This document shows positions 37,026 to 46,259 of a stretch of DNA of 64,000 bases, piece by piece. Numbering within the stretch: position 1 is the stretch's first letter; every line of letters begins with the position of its first letter. Source of the DNA: Flavobacterium weaverense (GTDB taxonomy: Bacteria > Bacteroidota > Bacteroidia > Flavobacteriales > Flavobacteriaceae); the NCBI RefSeq assembly GCF_003688495.1, contig NZ_REFH01000014.1:36347-100346 (forward strand), in the 5' to 3' direction. Made by a program: the position numbers and the translations under genes. Below the pieces are notes generated by a model. That model worked only from the letters and a program-made list of their open reading frames with translations. It ran no database searches and was not told the origin of the DNA.

Positions 37026-38181
37026 CTTTATGTTTTGTTTTTAAGCTGGCGCCAGCACAGCGATTAATTGCATCAAAACCATAACGTCTTTTCATTTTGT
37101 CCATCGCTTGATAAAGGGACAGCATTTCCTCCGTATCTTCAAATAAATTAATTTGGTAGGTACCGCGAACTAAACCGCTGAAGCGAATACCAACTAATCG
37201 CAACCGCATCCGGCGTTGGTATAATTTGTCAAATAAGTCAGTTACGGCTCTTGTCAGAGTGTGATCGGCAGATGTGTAGGCGATTTTAGCTTGTTTTGTT
37301 TCGGTATCAAAATTTGCATAGCGTATTTTTATGACTACTGTTGAGGTAAGCCATTCTTCAGATCGCAACTGAAAAGCTAATTTTTCGACCATACCTATTA
37401 AGATTGATTTTAGATTTTTAATATCAATTGTATCTTGTATAAAAGTATGTTCTGTCGAAATTGATTTTCGTTCTGTGTAAGGTTCAACGGGATTATTGTC
37501 AATTCCATTGGCTTTTTTCCATAGTTCTAAACCATTTTTGCCTATCATTCGTTGTAATACTTCAGCGGGCATTTCTGAAAGTGTTTGTATGTTTCGAATG
37601 CCAATGCGCGATAATAATTGAAAAGTCACATCGCCCACCATAGGAATTTTTTGAATCGAAAGCGGATTTAAAAAAGGCTGCACCATGGCTTCAGGAATTT
37701 CTAATCTTCCTACTGGTTTTGATTCGCCTGTTCCAATTTTAGAAACTGTTTTATTGACCGATAAAGCAAAGCTAATGGGTAGTCCAGTTTCTTTTGTAAC
37801 AGATTGTGCTAGTTCATTTGTCCATTGGTAACAACCATAAAACTTATCCATTCCTGTAATATCTAGATAGAATTCATCGATGCTTGCTTTTTCTACAATA
37901 GGTGCTTTTTCTTCGATCACTTGAGTGACATCATGTGATAATTTAGAATATAATTCCATATCGCCTTTCATCACTTTTGCTTGTGGGCAAAGCCGAAGAG
38001 CCATTTTGATAGGCATGGCTGAACGAACCCCAAAAGTCCTAGCTTCATAGGAACAAGAAGCCACAACACCACGTTCTCCACCTCCAATAATTAATGGTAA
38101 ACCATTTAATTTAGAGTTGGTTAATCTTTCGCAGGATACAAAAAAAGTATCTAGATCCATATGTACAATTGCGCGTGCCAT
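37015..38181 (-). CDS. dinB: Y-family DNA polymerase (Pol IV/ImuB-like)
   Basis: 388 residues. Catalytic carboxylates are present: D9 in HMDLDTFFVSCE and D102/E103 in SIDEFYLD, so it should be an active translesion polymerase, unlike ImuB proteins that lost them. A little-finger domain follows (about 240-340), and YQINLFED (QINLF, 343-347) fits a beta-clamp-binding motif. It bypasses damaged bases with low fidelity. It is the first gene of a two-gene transcript with the DnaE-type polymerase and diverges from the S24 repressor gene over a gap of only 83 bases, suggesting control by that repressor. Confidence 0.92.
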   Translation of the reverse strand: MARAIVHMDLDTFFVSCERLTNSKLNGLPLIIGGGERGVVASCSYEARTFGVRSAMPIKMALRLCPQAKVMKGDMELYSKLSHDVTQVIEEKAPIVEKASIDEFYLDITGMDKFYGCYQWTNELAQSVTKETGLPISFALSVNKTVSKIGTGESKPVGRLEIPEAMVQPFLNPLSIQKIPMVGDVTFQLLSRIGIRNIQTLSEMPAEVLQRMIGKNGLELWKKANGIDNNPVEPYTERKSISTEHTFIQDTIDIKNLKSILIGMVEKLAFQLRSEEWLTSTVVIKIRYANFDTETKQAKIAYTSADHTLTRAVTDLFDKLYQRRMRLRLVGIRFSGLVRGTYQINLFEDTEEMLSLYQAMDKMKRRYGFDAINRCAGASLKTKHKDVP

Positions 38182-38230
38182 TTGGTTTTATTTAGTTTAC
38201 AAAATTAGTACAGATAATAACATTTTTGTC

Positions 38231-38256
38231 TATATTTGCTGTTACAAATTATAACA
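38231..38256 (+). promoter_or_regulatory. Divergent promoter with inverted repeat between repressor and polymerase genes
   Basis: TATATTTG at 38231-38238 fits the -7 consensus for the plus-strand repressor gene. TGTTACAAATTATAACA at 38240-38256 is a 17-base imperfect palindrome (arms TGTTA/TAACA) overlapping the expected transcription start. This is where an autoregulating repressor would bind, and it could also block the divergent polymerase operon. Confidence 0.5.
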
Positions 38257-38264
38257 AAGTCGTT

Positions 38265-39041
38265 ATGTCCTTATTTTCAGACAATATCAGAGCCCTGCGT
38301 GTAAAGCATAAAATCTCACAGGAAAAAGTAGCCGAAAGCCTTATGATTACTAGGGGCCGTTATGTGAAGTACGAAGACGGAACTTCAGAAGCGCCTTATG
38401 AAATCTTGAAGAAAATGGCACAGTATTACCAGATAAGTATTGATTTATTACTATCTGTTGATGTGCGTAAAATTGAAGTCAGTGATTTATTAAAACTCGA
38501 AAATAACCGACTGATTTTGCCTATTCAAGTAGATCAAATGGGAGAAAACCGAATTGAAGTAGTGACTCAAACGGTAAAAGCAGGTTATCTAAATGGGTAT
38601 GCTGATCCCGAATATATTGAACAATTACAACAAATTTCATTACCGTTTTTAGGCGTAGGCAAATACCGTGGTTTTCCTGTTGAAGGGGATTCTATGCCAC
38701 CGCATCAGGACGGCGATATTATCGTGGGTAGTTATGTAGAACGCTTAGGCGAAGTTCTAGATGGGAAAACTTATATTTTGATTACTAGGAGCGAAGGGAT
38801 GGTGTATAAACGACTCAATAAAAATAAGAAAAATGCTTTAGTGGTAGCATCTGATAATTATTTCTATCCGCCTTATGAAGTCAAAGCGTCTGATATTTTA
38901 GAAATTTGGGAATACCAATGTAGCATTGCCCGAAGCGATAGAAAAACAGAAGCCTTAGAAAGTGATACCATTAAAAATATGTTTGTAGAATTGAAACGAG
39001 ACATCAAAGAAGTGAAAAACAGTATTGGTCTTACTAATTAA
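38265..39041 (+). CDS. XRE-family repressor with S24 (LexA-like) self-cleavage domain
   Basis: 258 residues from the ATG at 38265. An upstream in-frame ATG at 38226 would overlap the promoter box and adds 13 poor residues, so I prefer the later one. Residues 5-65 are an XRE helix-turn-helix (ISQEKVAESLMITRGRYVKYEDG). The C-terminal S24 peptidase domain has the Ser-Lys dyad S143 (VEGDSMPPHQDGD) and K182 (MVYKRLNK), and an Ala-Gly pair (A106-G107) in the linker where LexA-type proteins are cleaved. It should repress the adjacent polymerases until DNA damage triggers self-cleavage with RecA. Similar proteins also occur as phage repressors, but no phage genes are near. Confidence 0.85.
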   Translation: MSLFSDNIRALRVKHKISQEKVAESLMITRGRYVKYEDGTSEAPYEILKKMAQYYQISIDLLLSVDVRKIEVSDLLKLENNRLILPIQVDQMGENRIEVVTQTVKAGYLNGYADPEYIEQLQQISLPFLGVGKYRGFPVEGDSMPPHQDGDIIVGSYVERLGEVLDGKTYILITRSEGMVYKRLNKNKKNALVVASDNYFYPPYEVKASDILEIWEYQCSIARSDRKTEALESDTIKNMFVELKRDIKEVKNSIGLTN

Positions 39042-39215
39042 TTTATTCGAAATCAAAAGTGGCACAATTTTTAGGTTTACACTAAAACTTAAATGTTCTA
39101 TTTAATTCAAATGAGTTTAACCATATAATTATTTTATTCTAAATTATTTCTAAAATTAAAGTTGGAGAACTTTTGCTTTCAAATACAAACGAGAGTATAA
39201 CTCAGTATTAAAAAA

Positions 39216-40607
39216 ATGAAAAATCAGGAATACGCAATCGTAGATATTGAAACTACAGGAGGTAATGCAAGTCACAGCCGCATAACTGAAATCGCTATTA
39301 TTATACATGATGGAACAAAAGTGATTGACCGTTGGGAAACACTTGTAAATCCGCAAAAAAATATACCGCCAGCTATTTTTGCGCTGACTGGTATTACAAA
39401 CGAAATGGTTATTGATGCGCCAACTTTTGATATTATTTCAGATAAAGTTTTTGAACTACTGTCTGATCGAGTTTTTGTTGCCCATAATGTCAATTTTGAT
39501 TACTCATTTGTACGTCATGAATTAGAAAGCGCAGGACTTAAATGGACTGCTAAAAAATTATGTACCGTCAGAGCTTCTCGAAAAATTAGACCAGGAATGC
39601 TTTCGTACAGTTTGGGCCGACTTTGTAAATCTCTAGATATTGATTTGGAAAATCGTCACCGCGCTGGAGGTGACGCTGATGCAACGGCAATTTTGTTTAC
39701 TAAATTGTTAGAATGGGATACGGAGAAAGAGATGGATAAAATGATCAAGAAAACATCTCAAGATCAAAGACTCCCACCAAATTTACCTCCAGAGGATTTT
39801 GACCAATTACCTGAAAAACCAGGTGTTTATTATTTTTATGATGAACATAAAAAAGTAGTCTATGTAGGCAAAGCGGTTAACTTAAAAAAACGAGTTGCTT
39901 CCCATTTTGGTGGGCATAAAATCACACCACAAAGACAAAATTTCTTACGGGATATACACGCAATTTCTTTTGAAGTTTGTGGTACTGAATTAATGGCTTT
40001 ATTATTAGAATGCACCGAAATAAAACAATTGTGGCCCATTCATAATAAAGCATTAAAAAAGTTTGAACCTAAATTTGGTTTCTTCGAATATGAAGCTAGA
40101 AACGGATATCGGTACTTAGCCATTGGTAAACTAGCTAAAAATCAAAATTGTATTGAAACTTTTGATAGTATTTATAGCGGGATCAATTTATTGCAAGAAT
40201 TAGCTGCAAAGTTCGAAATCGATAATCGCTTTTGTAAGTATGGAAGTTTATCAGATGGTGCATTTATGGCGCCGAATGATTCCACAGATTTACCAGAAAT
40301 AGAACAGCACAACGACCAAGTTCAAGCAGCCATAGATTCTTATTTAAATAGTAGACAAAGTTTTGCTATTATTGATAAAGGTCGTACAAAAGAAGAACGC
40401 AGTTGTATTTGGGTTGAAAAAGGACATTTTTACGGAATGGGTTATATCGATATGGATGTTGTAGTCAATAATCCATCAGAAGTAAAAGAACATTTAACAC
40501 CTTATAAAACGAATCAATATATTATGCAATTAATTTTTGCGTTTGCAAAGAAGTACCCAAGAAATGTACATCTTCAAAAAGACGATTTAATGGATGTAGA
40601 GGATTAA
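39216..40607 (+). CDS. DEDDh 3'-5' exonuclease fused to GIY-YIG nuclease
   Basis: 463 residues. The N-terminal domain (about 5-170) is a DnaQ-like exonuclease: D10 and E12 (VDIETTGG), D95 (HNVNFDYSF), H148 and D153 (HRAGGDADAT), so all five-motif residues are present. The second domain (about 200-285) is GIY-YIG as in UvrC: GVYYFYDEHKKVVYVGKA with Y206, Y216 and R226. The rest (about 285-463) is of unknown fold. Such fusions are known and are annotated as epsilon-like/UvrC-like. It could cut damaged DNA and trim the ends. It follows the repressor gene by 174 bases on the same strand; co-transcription is possible but not shown. Confidence 0.88.
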   Translation: MKNQEYAIVDIETTGGNASHSRITEIAIIIHDGTKVIDRWETLVNPQKNIPPAIFALTGITNEMVIDAPTFDIISDKVFELLSDRVFVAHNVNFDYSFVRHELESAGLKWTAKKLCTVRASRKIRPGMLSYSLGRLCKSLDIDLENRHRAGGDADATAILFTKLLEWDTEKEMDKMIKKTSQDQRLPPNLPPEDFDQLPEKPGVYYFYDEHKKVVYVGKAVNLKKRVASHFGGHKITPQRQNFLRDIHAISFEVCGTELMALLLECTEIKQLWPIHNKALKKFEPKFGFFEYEARNGYRYLAIGKLAKNQNCIETFDSIYSGINLLQELAAKFEIDNRFCKYGSLSDGAFMAPNDSTDLPEIEQHNDQVQAAIDSYLNSRQSFAIIDKGRTKEERSCIWVEKGHFYGMGYIDMDVVVNNPSEVKEHLTPYKTNQYIMQLIFAFAKKYPRNVHLQKDDLMDVED

Positions 40608-40782
40608 AAATTTTTAAGCAAGATTTCTAAATTCAATTCAATTAATTATTAGCGCCTACAACTTAAATCTCCGACTTAAATTATTTTAAGACGAATTTTT
40701 AGACAAAAGCCATACTAAGCATTTTATTTCTTCGTAAATTAGCAATAGTTATAAACTGGATTATTAATTAATAAAAATTGCT

Positions 40783-41256
40783 ATGAAAAAATTAGGTGTT
40801 TTTTGTTTGCTAGTAACTTGTATCGGATTACAGAGCTGTAAGAATGATAAAAGTGAAAACACTCTCGAGGTTAAGGATGTAAAGGATGCGACAAGCACTG
40901 AATGTTACCAAGCAATTTACGAGCAGGATACACTGAATTTGAAACTCCTTACTTTCAAAGACGGAGAAATAAATGGTAATATGGAAATGGCTATAGATAA
41001 CATGCCAAAAAAAGTAGGAGAAATAGTTGGAGAGTTTAAAGGCGATACTTTATTTGCTAGTTATACCTTTATCCAAGGAGGCAATAAAGAAAAAACGTTT
41101 AAAAATCCAATGGCATTCTTAAAACGCGGTGACCAACTTATCTTGGGTAATGGACAAATACAATTAACAATGGGAGCTTCTCATTTTGTAAAAGGAGAGC
41201 CAATTGACTTTGAGAAAGTAAAATATAAATTTAGTCCTGTGGATTGCGTTGAATAA
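40783..41256 (+). CDS. Small lipoprotein of unknown function
   Basis: 157 residues starting MKKLGVFCLLVTCIGLQSC, a clear lipoprotein signal (LQSC, C19). The mature part has one cysteine pair candidate (TECYQAIYEQ and the terminal DCVE) and strands such as GDTLFASYTFIQGG and GDQLILGNGQIQL, suggesting a small beta-rich domain. I do not recognise a characterised family. It stands alone between its own terminator and the exonuclease gene, 175 bases after the latter. Confidence 0.75.
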   Translation: MKKLGVFCLLVTCIGLQSCKNDKSENTLEVKDVKDATSTECYQAIYEQDTLNLKLLTFKDGEINGNMEMAIDNMPKKVGEIVGEFKGDTLFASYTFIQGGNKEKTFKNPMAFLKRGDQLILGNGQIQLTMGASHFVKGEPIDFEKVKYKFSPVDCVE

Positions 41257-41267
41257 TAGTAATACTT

Positions 41268-41294
41268 AAAGGGAAGAGAAATCTTCCCTTTTTT
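41268..41294 (+). terminator. Terminator of the small lipoprotein gene
   Basis: A perfect 10-bp stem AAAGGGAAGA (41268-41277) and TCTTCCCTTT (41282-41291) closed by a GAAA loop, running straight into six T. It lies 12 bases after the stop. Confidence 0.92.
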
Positions 41295-41487
41295 ATTTGG
41301 AGACGTTTGTCTATTAAAGTGTAAATATTGAGTTGTAAATCAATTAAAATACAATACAATTAATTTAGGATGTGCATTATTTAGAGTGTTGAAAAAATAT
41401 TTATTAGACTACGTTTTTAATAAAGGCATTAGAATAAAAAATAAGTAGTTTAGAAGTAAATCACACTGAAATAAGAAATTTATAAAA

Positions 41488-41521
41488 AGCAAAAAATCTG
41501 CATACTATGCAGATTTTTTGT
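41488..41521 (-). terminator. Terminator of the catalase/DUF892 operon
   Basis: A perfect 14-bp stem CAAAAAATCTGCAT (41490-41503) and ATGCAGATTTTTTG (41507-41520) around a 3-base loop. It is T-rich on both sides, so it can work in both directions. It lies 22 bases after the DUF892 stop. Confidence 0.88.
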
Positions 41522-41542
41522 TTTTTACTATTAAGCAAAATA

Positions 41543-42121
41543 TTATTTATTTTTGACAGCTCTATTATTTACAGCATTTAATGCAACATCATTCAAAACA
41601 GTATCCGACTCTTTTTCTTCTGCTAGTGTTTGTGTTAAGAGTTTAGCAACATCATTTTCACCAAGCGCTTTTGCAAAGGCTACTAATGTACCATAAGTTG
41701 CTATTTCATAATGCTCGATTTTTTGTGACGCTGAAATTATTCCAGCATCTCTTACTGCGCCGGGCATGGTTCCTTCCATAATGCTATCGCCTTCTTTTAA
41801 TAGACCTTCCATAGCATCACACTTTTTACCTACAGCTTTTTCACCAAGAAGATCAAAAATATTTTGCAATCGAGCCACTTGATTTTTCGTTACAGAAAGA
41901 TGGTCATTTATTGCTGATTTAAGAGCCACAGCAGTTGCATTAGCTGCCATTTTAGGTAATGCACTTACTAATGCATTTTCTGCCCAGTATATATCTTTTA
42001 AACTTTCGATAAATAAATCTTTTAATGTTGCCGCAGCATTTTTAGCTGGTTGTACAATCAATTTATCGTCTTTGTCTTCAATTTTTTTATCGTGTTGTTT
42101 TGGTTTTTCTGAATTTTTCAT
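41543..42121 (-). CDS. DUF892 ferritin-like protein (YciE type)
   Basis: 192 residues. After a charged N-terminal tail of about 30 residues comes the DUF892 four-helix domain: LKDLFIESLKDIYWAENAL, INDHLSVTKNQVARLQNIFDLLG, CDAMEGLLKEG and KIEHYEIATYGTLVAFAKALG, with the Glu and His residues (E in YWAEN, H in NDHL, EHYE) expected to bind a di-metal site. Such proteins are tied to oxidative and general stress, possibly by binding iron or dismantling peroxide. It starts 15 bases after the catalase stop, so the two are one operon, which supports the peroxide link. Iron content cannot be judged from sequence. Confidence 0.88.
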   Translation of the reverse strand: MKNSEKPKQHDKKIEDKDDKLIVQPAKNAAATLKDLFIESLKDIYWAENALVSALPKMAANATAVALKSAINDHLSVTKNQVARLQNIFDLLGEKAVGKKCDAMEGLLKEGDSIMEGTMPGAVRDAGIISASQKIEHYEIATYGTLVAFAKALGENDVAKLLTQTLAEEKESDTVLNDVALNAVNNRAVKNK

Positions 42122-42136
42122 AAAATCTAATTTTTA

Positions 42137-44278
42137 TTATTTATATAAGTTTTCTTCGCGCTCCCAGAAACGGTGTTTACCCATTGCTGTTATAAACTCT
42201 TTTGTAAAATCATCTGAAGATTGGATATCCGACATAATAATTCCTTTATCATTTTTACTAATCTTTGATGCGAATGCCGCAGCTTTAATAACTTTTTGAC
42301 CTTCACCATCAGCAGCAATAACCTTACAATGCTTGTAAGCATCATTTAAAAACTCTTGCACATCATCATTTTCTGCAAGCACTTTTATATCTTGACCGTG
42401 CGGAATATAAACCGAATCAAAAAGTACTGACGCTGAGGTAAGCAAACTAAAGTCAACGGGAATTGCTCCATCTTTATCAGTTTTCAAACTTCCTAAATGA
42501 GGTGCTATAATAAAACCTTTAGCATCTTCCTTTAATAATGCATTTTTCATGCTGTTTACACTATCCTCAGAAACGCCTGCTGAACAAAGTATAGCTACTT
42601 TTCTAGATGCAATTCTCTTAGAATTTGTTGGATTTTTAAGCATTGTCAGTGCGTCAGATGTAGCAATTGATTGTTTTACTGTTGTTGATTCTTGGTTTCC
42701 CATCTCATTCTCTGGAGATACACCATGATTCATTGGCTTCTCGGGTGAAGCAGGAACGGTTGATCCTAAACCCACTGCAACTTTCTCAGCTAATTTATTA
42801 TCTACTTGCGCTAAAAGACCGAGCATTCGAACCCTAATAGCGGTTGTTTCAACTTTACCAAGCTCAAACTGTAAAGCTTTAACAATGTGACTTTTTTCTA
42901 TGTCCGTTTGACTGTTGAAAAATAATTTTGCTTGTCCAAAATGATCATTAAAGCTTTCACTTCTTCCTCTAATTTTATGCGAATCGATTCGCTCACTAAA
43001 ACTAGAAAACCCACCTTCACTTATTTTTGCTTGGTAAGGACATCCACCGCCTAACGAATTTGGGTGATAACTAACACGACCCGTATTAATTTCTTGTCGC
43101 ATATGTCCGTCGCGCTGATTGTTATGTGTAGGTGCTATACTTCTATTAATTGGAATTTCGTGAAAATTTGGACTACCTAATCTAGATAGCTGAGTGTCAG
43201 TATAGGAAAATAGTCGGCCTTGTAAAAGCGGATCATTGCTAAAATCAATACCAGGAACTAAGTGCCCTGGATGAAAGGCAATTTGTTCTGTTTCAGCAAA
43301 AAAGTTGTCAGGATTTTTGTTGAGCACCATTCTTCCCACTATTGTTACAGGAACGAGTTCTTCTGGAACGAGTTTAGTAGGATCTAATAAGTCAAATTCA
43401 TATTTATGTTCATCGGCTGTCGGTATAATTTGAACTCCCAATTCCCATTCTGGGAAATTTCCCGTTTCGATCGCATCCCATAAATCTTGACGATGGAAAT
43501 CAGAATTTTTTCCAGAAATTTTTTGCGCTTCATCCCATGCTACTGCATGCGTTCCTAATTTTGGTTTCCAATGAAATTTTACGAAAACGGATTCATCTGC
43601 TTCATTTATAAGTCGGAACGTATGTACACCAAATCCTTCCATCATTCTTAAACTCCTTGGAATTGCTCGATCCGACATAATCCACATAATCATGTGCATC
43701 GACTCTGGCATTAACGAAATAAAATCCCAAAAAGTGTCGTGAGCAGAAGCTGCTTGCGGCATCTCGTTATGCGGTTCTGGCTTTACAGCATGTACTAAAT
43801 CTGGAAATTTGGACGCATCCTGAATAAAGAAAACTGGCATATTATTACCAACTAAATCATAATTTCCTTCTTGAGTATAAAACTTCACTGAAAATCCTCG
43901 TACATCTCGCGCTAGATCAGTTGAACCACGAGAACCCGCTACAGTTGAAATTCTTGCAAATACGGGTGTTTTTAACCCTTTAGTTTGTAAGAAACCTGCT
44001 TTTGTTAATTCTGGTATGGGATTAGTTACTTCAAAAAATCCGTGCGCTCCAGATCCACGTGCGTGCACAATTCTTTCTGGTATTCTCTCGTGATCAAAGT
44101 GTGTTATCTTTTCTCTTAAAATAAAATCTTCCAATAAGGAAGGTCCACGTTCACCCGCCTTTAATGTATTGTTATCGTCGTTGATTTTTAGACCTTGATC
44201 TGTTGTCAAAAATTTGTTAGTTCCGTCTGATTTGTTTTTAGACAAATCACGCTGTTTTTCGTCCTGAAAATTTTCCAT
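42137..44278 (-). CDS. katE: Large-subunit (HPII-type) catalase
   Basis: 713 residues, the large clade with an extra C-terminal domain. Active-site residues: H72 in [11 protein letters not shown]145 in [14 protein letters not shown] and the haem-proximal Y359 in RLFSYTDTQ (RxxxY). Residues about 560-713 ([15 protein letters not shown] and after) form the DJ-1/PfpI-like flavodoxin domain of this clade. It turns hydrogen peroxide into water and oxygen in the cytoplasm. It is transcribed with the DUF892 gene 15 bases downstream. A TAATTTTG sequence upstream (44363-44370) could be its -7 box. Confidence 0.96.
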   Translation of the reverse strand: MENFQDEKQRDLSKNKSDGTNKFLTTDQGLKINDDNNTLKAGERGPSLLEDFILREKITHFDHERIPERIVHARGSGAHGFFEVTNPIPELTKAGFLQTKGLKTPVFARISTVAGSRGSTDLARDVRGFSVKFYTQEGNYDLVGNNMPVFFIQDASKFPDLVHAVKPEPHNEMPQAASAHDTFWDFISLMPESMHMIMWIMSDRAIPRSLRMMEGFGVHTFRLINEADESVFVKFHWKPKLGTHAVAWDEAQKISGKNSDFHRQDLWDAIETGNFPEWELGVQIIPTADEHKYEFDLLDPTKLVPEELVPVTIVGRMVLNKNPDNFFAETEQIAFHPGHLVPGIDFSNDPLLQGRLFSYTDTQLSRLGSPNFHEIPINRSIAPTHNNQRDGHMRQEINTGRVSYHPNSLGGGCPYQAKISEGGFSSFSERIDSHKIRGRSESFNDHFGQAKLFFNSQTDIEKSHIVKALQFELGKVETTAIRVRMLGLLAQVDNKLAEKVAVGLGSTVPASPEKPMNHGVSPENEMGNQESTTVKQSIATSDALTMLKNPTNSKRIASRKVAILCSAGVSEDSVNSMKNALLKEDAKGFIIAPHLGSLKTDKDGAIPVDFSLLTSASVLFDSVYIPHGQDIKVLAENDDVQEFLNDAYKHCKVIAADGEGQKVIKAAAFASKISKNDKGIIMSDIQSSDDFTKEFITAMGKHRFWEREENLYK

Positions 44279-44362
44279 ATAGTTGTTGCTTTTAAAATTT
44301 TGTTTAACAGTAATGTGTTTAAAAAGTCTACCACTTTTATAATCCGTAACTTTTTACTAATC

Positions 44363-44370
44363 CAAAATTA
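44363..44370 (-). promoter_or_regulatory. Possible catalase -7 box
   Basis: TAATTTTG on the minus strand fits TAnnTTTG, 85 bases before the katE start. I see no good -33 element at the usual distance, so this is tentative. Confidence 0.3.
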
Positions 44371-44641
44371 TTTAAACAATTGTAGTCCTGATTATATAAT
44401 TTTAATTAAATATTATATCATTTAATTATTTAATCAACTGTTTGTTAGTTGATTGTATTTTTGTTGGTTTTAAAAATTGTAAACTTTAGTATTTTTTCTA
44501 GCGTTAATATTTGGATTATTTTATTTGTTTAAAACATACGAAATAGTACAACGAGTAAATTCTATAACATTAAACAAGAATTGTATAACGCAAAAAGTCA
44601 AGATTCTGCTTAATTTTATTAAAAATTTAAAACAAGATATT

Positions 44642-44836
44642 ATGAGCACGAATAATCACACTCCGCAAAATTCAAAAAAAACAGGATCAGATAATAGAAG
44701 CGATATGAGAAAACATCAATATAAAGATCATGATGAAGTTTTAACTAATGATGAAAATTACGATGTAGATACTCAAAAATTTAAAGGCGAAAAACCTGAT
44801 TTTGATGATAAATTGAACAATGAAGAGAAGAAGTAA
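44642..44836 (+). CDS. Small, highly charged hydrophilic protein
   Basis: 64 residues from ATG 44642 (MSTNNHTPQNSKKTGSDNRS...). An upstream in-frame start at 44525 would add 39 residues of unlike composition and is not preferred. The protein has almost no hydrophobic residues and many Asp, Asn, Lys and Glu, ending in DKLNNEEKK, so it is probably disordered. It lies upstream of, and divergent from, the catalase gene, with a perfect terminator after it, a layout often seen for small stress proteins. I do not recognise a family. Confidence 0.65.
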   Translation: MSTNNHTPQNSKKTGSDNRSDMRKHQYKDHDEVLTNDENYDVDTQKFKGEKPDFDDKLNNEEKK

Positions 44837-44845
44837 ATAATTTAT

Positions 44846-44882
44846 AAAAGCGCCCTAAAATTAATTTTAGGGCGCTTTTATT
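44846..44882 (+). terminator. Terminator of the small charged-protein gene
   Basis: A perfect 15-bp stem, AAAAGCGCCCTAAAA (44846-44860) and TTTTAGGGCGCTTTT (44865-44879), with a TTAA loop and a following T/A-rich tail. It lies 9 bases after the stop. Confidence 0.92.
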
Positions 44883-44974
44883 ATTTGTTTCGAAAGTTAA
44901 GGATGCGTTGTTATAATTATTTTTATTAATTGTATTCAAAACATCCAGGTAGTAAATTTGTAATAAAAATAACG

Positions 44975-45418
44975 ATGAACAATAATAATATATTAGCAGG
45001 TTTAGGAGGCGCGATTGTACTCACAATATTGAATGAATCATTAAAACATCTTCATGGTGATATGCCACGAATTGAATTAGTGGGAGAGGAAGCTGTTCAA
45101 AAAACTGCATCTTATTTTGGTATTGATATAGAAAACCAAGATGCATTGACTGGAGCGAGTTTAGTTGGTGACTTAGTTAGTAATACTGCATACTTTAGTT
45201 TAATTGAAGGAGAAGGAAATCAATTATGGACTAAAGCAGCATCTGCGGGAGTTTTTGCAGGCTTAGGTGCTATTAATATTCCAAGTAAAATTGGTTTGAA
45301 TGATGAGCCAGTTACAAAAACCAACAATACTAAATTATTGACTATTGGATACTACTTAGCAGGAGCGTTAGCTACGGCTGCTATAGTGCGCATTTTTGAA
45401 AAATTTGAGAAAAAGTAA
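44975..45418 (+). CDS. Small membrane protein of unknown function
   Basis: 147 residues from ATG 44975 (MNNNNILAGLGGAIVLTILN). Hydrophobic segments lie near residues 5-20 (LAGLGGAIVLTILNES), about 85-100 (AASAGVFAGLGAINIP) and about 122-140 (LLTIGYYLAGALATAAIVRI), so one to three membrane passes. The middle (GEEAVQKTASYFGIDIENQDALTGASLVGDLVSN) looks soluble or interfacial. The start at 44930 is a TTG and less likely. I do not recognise the family. It follows the small charged-protein gene but beyond a strong terminator. Confidence 0.7.
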   Translation: MNNNNILAGLGGAIVLTILNESLKHLHGDMPRIELVGEEAVQKTASYFGIDIENQDALTGASLVGDLVSNTAYFSLIEGEGNQLWTKAASAGVFAGLGAINIPSKIGLNDEPVTKTNNTKLLTIGYYLAGALATAAIVRIFEKFEKK

Positions 45419-45720
45419 TTTTCTTGAAATATTGAATTTTGCATTCAAGCAATCAAAAATTTCCAGAGCCATTTTTTAAAGTAGCATTTTACGTACCTTA
45501 TTCTTTCTTTCTTTACAGGGTTTCAATAAGTGCATTTAATAGAATTCATTAGCTATTTCTTTAAAGTAATCATCGGTAAGTGTTGATATATAAAGCAAAG
45601 CAGTATTTCATTAGTGTAACATTAAAAGATTTTAATTAGTGGTACAAAAACTATTTAAACAGTTGTTAATATTTTTTGGCTTAATTTATTTTAGTTCTAT
45701 TTAATAGTAATAATTTTTCC
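45419..45720. other. Intergenic stretch before the response regulator
   Basis: About 300 AT-rich bases with no credible gene. Nothing else supported. Confidence 0.45.
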
Positions 45721-45728
45721 TATTTTTG
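45721..45728 (+). promoter_or_regulatory. Probable -7 box of the response regulator/kinase pair
   Basis: TATTTTTG fits TAnnTTTG exactly, 83 bases before the ATG at 45811. The -33 element is not convincing. Confidence 0.4.
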
Positions 45729-45810
45729 AAAAGACTTCTAAAACATAAATTCATTATTTAATTTGAATTTTGGTTTAAATTCTAGTCAAAATAACTTTAC
45801 TAGTTGGTTT

Positions 45811-46245
45811 ATGGAAAAACTTTTACTTGCAGACGATGATATGGATGATCGATTATTTTTTCAAGATGCTGTTGAAGAGCTCAGCCTATCAATTAATTTA
45901 GTAACTGTTTGCGATGGCGTTGAATTAATGGAATTACTCCTCAATAATCAAGAACAATTGCCAGATGTCCTTTTTTTAGACCTCAATATGCCAAGAAAAT
46001 CTGGCTACGAATGTCTTTCTGAAATAAAATTAAGTGATACGTTAAAAAGTATTCCAGTTGTTATTTTCTCTACTTCATTAGATCCTGAAATTGTCAATAA
46101 ATTATATGATAATGGCGCACATTATTATATAAGAAAACCAGGTGATTTTAACGTTTTGAAGAAAGTTATTTATGAAGCAACGGTCTTACTAGGGCAGAAT
46201 AGTAGTGACCAACCTGATAGAGTCGACTTTATAATTCATTCATAA
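45811..46245 (+). CDS. Single-domain response regulator
   Basis: 144 residues from ATG 45811 (MEKLLLADDDMDDRLFFQDA); an upstream in-frame ATG at 45763 adds 16 unlike residues. One receiver domain only: acidic pocket in LADDDMDD, phospho-acceptor D57 in LFLDLNMPRKSG, Thr/Ser in IFSTS and Lys in YIRKPGD. There is no output domain, so it acts by protein contact, as Rcp1-type regulators do. The stop is 14 bases before the multi-PAS kinase, which is the likely partner, either as the phosphate donor to it or as a shuttle. Confidence 0.92.
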   Translation: MEKLLLADDDMDDRLFFQDAVEELSLSINLVTVCDGVELMELLLNNQEQLPDVLFLDLNMPRKSGYECLSEIKLSDTLKSIPVVIFSTSLDPEIVNKLYDNGAHYYIRKPGDFNVLKKVIYEATVLLGQNSSDQPDRVDFIIHS

Positions 46246-46259
46246 TTAAATAATTTACT

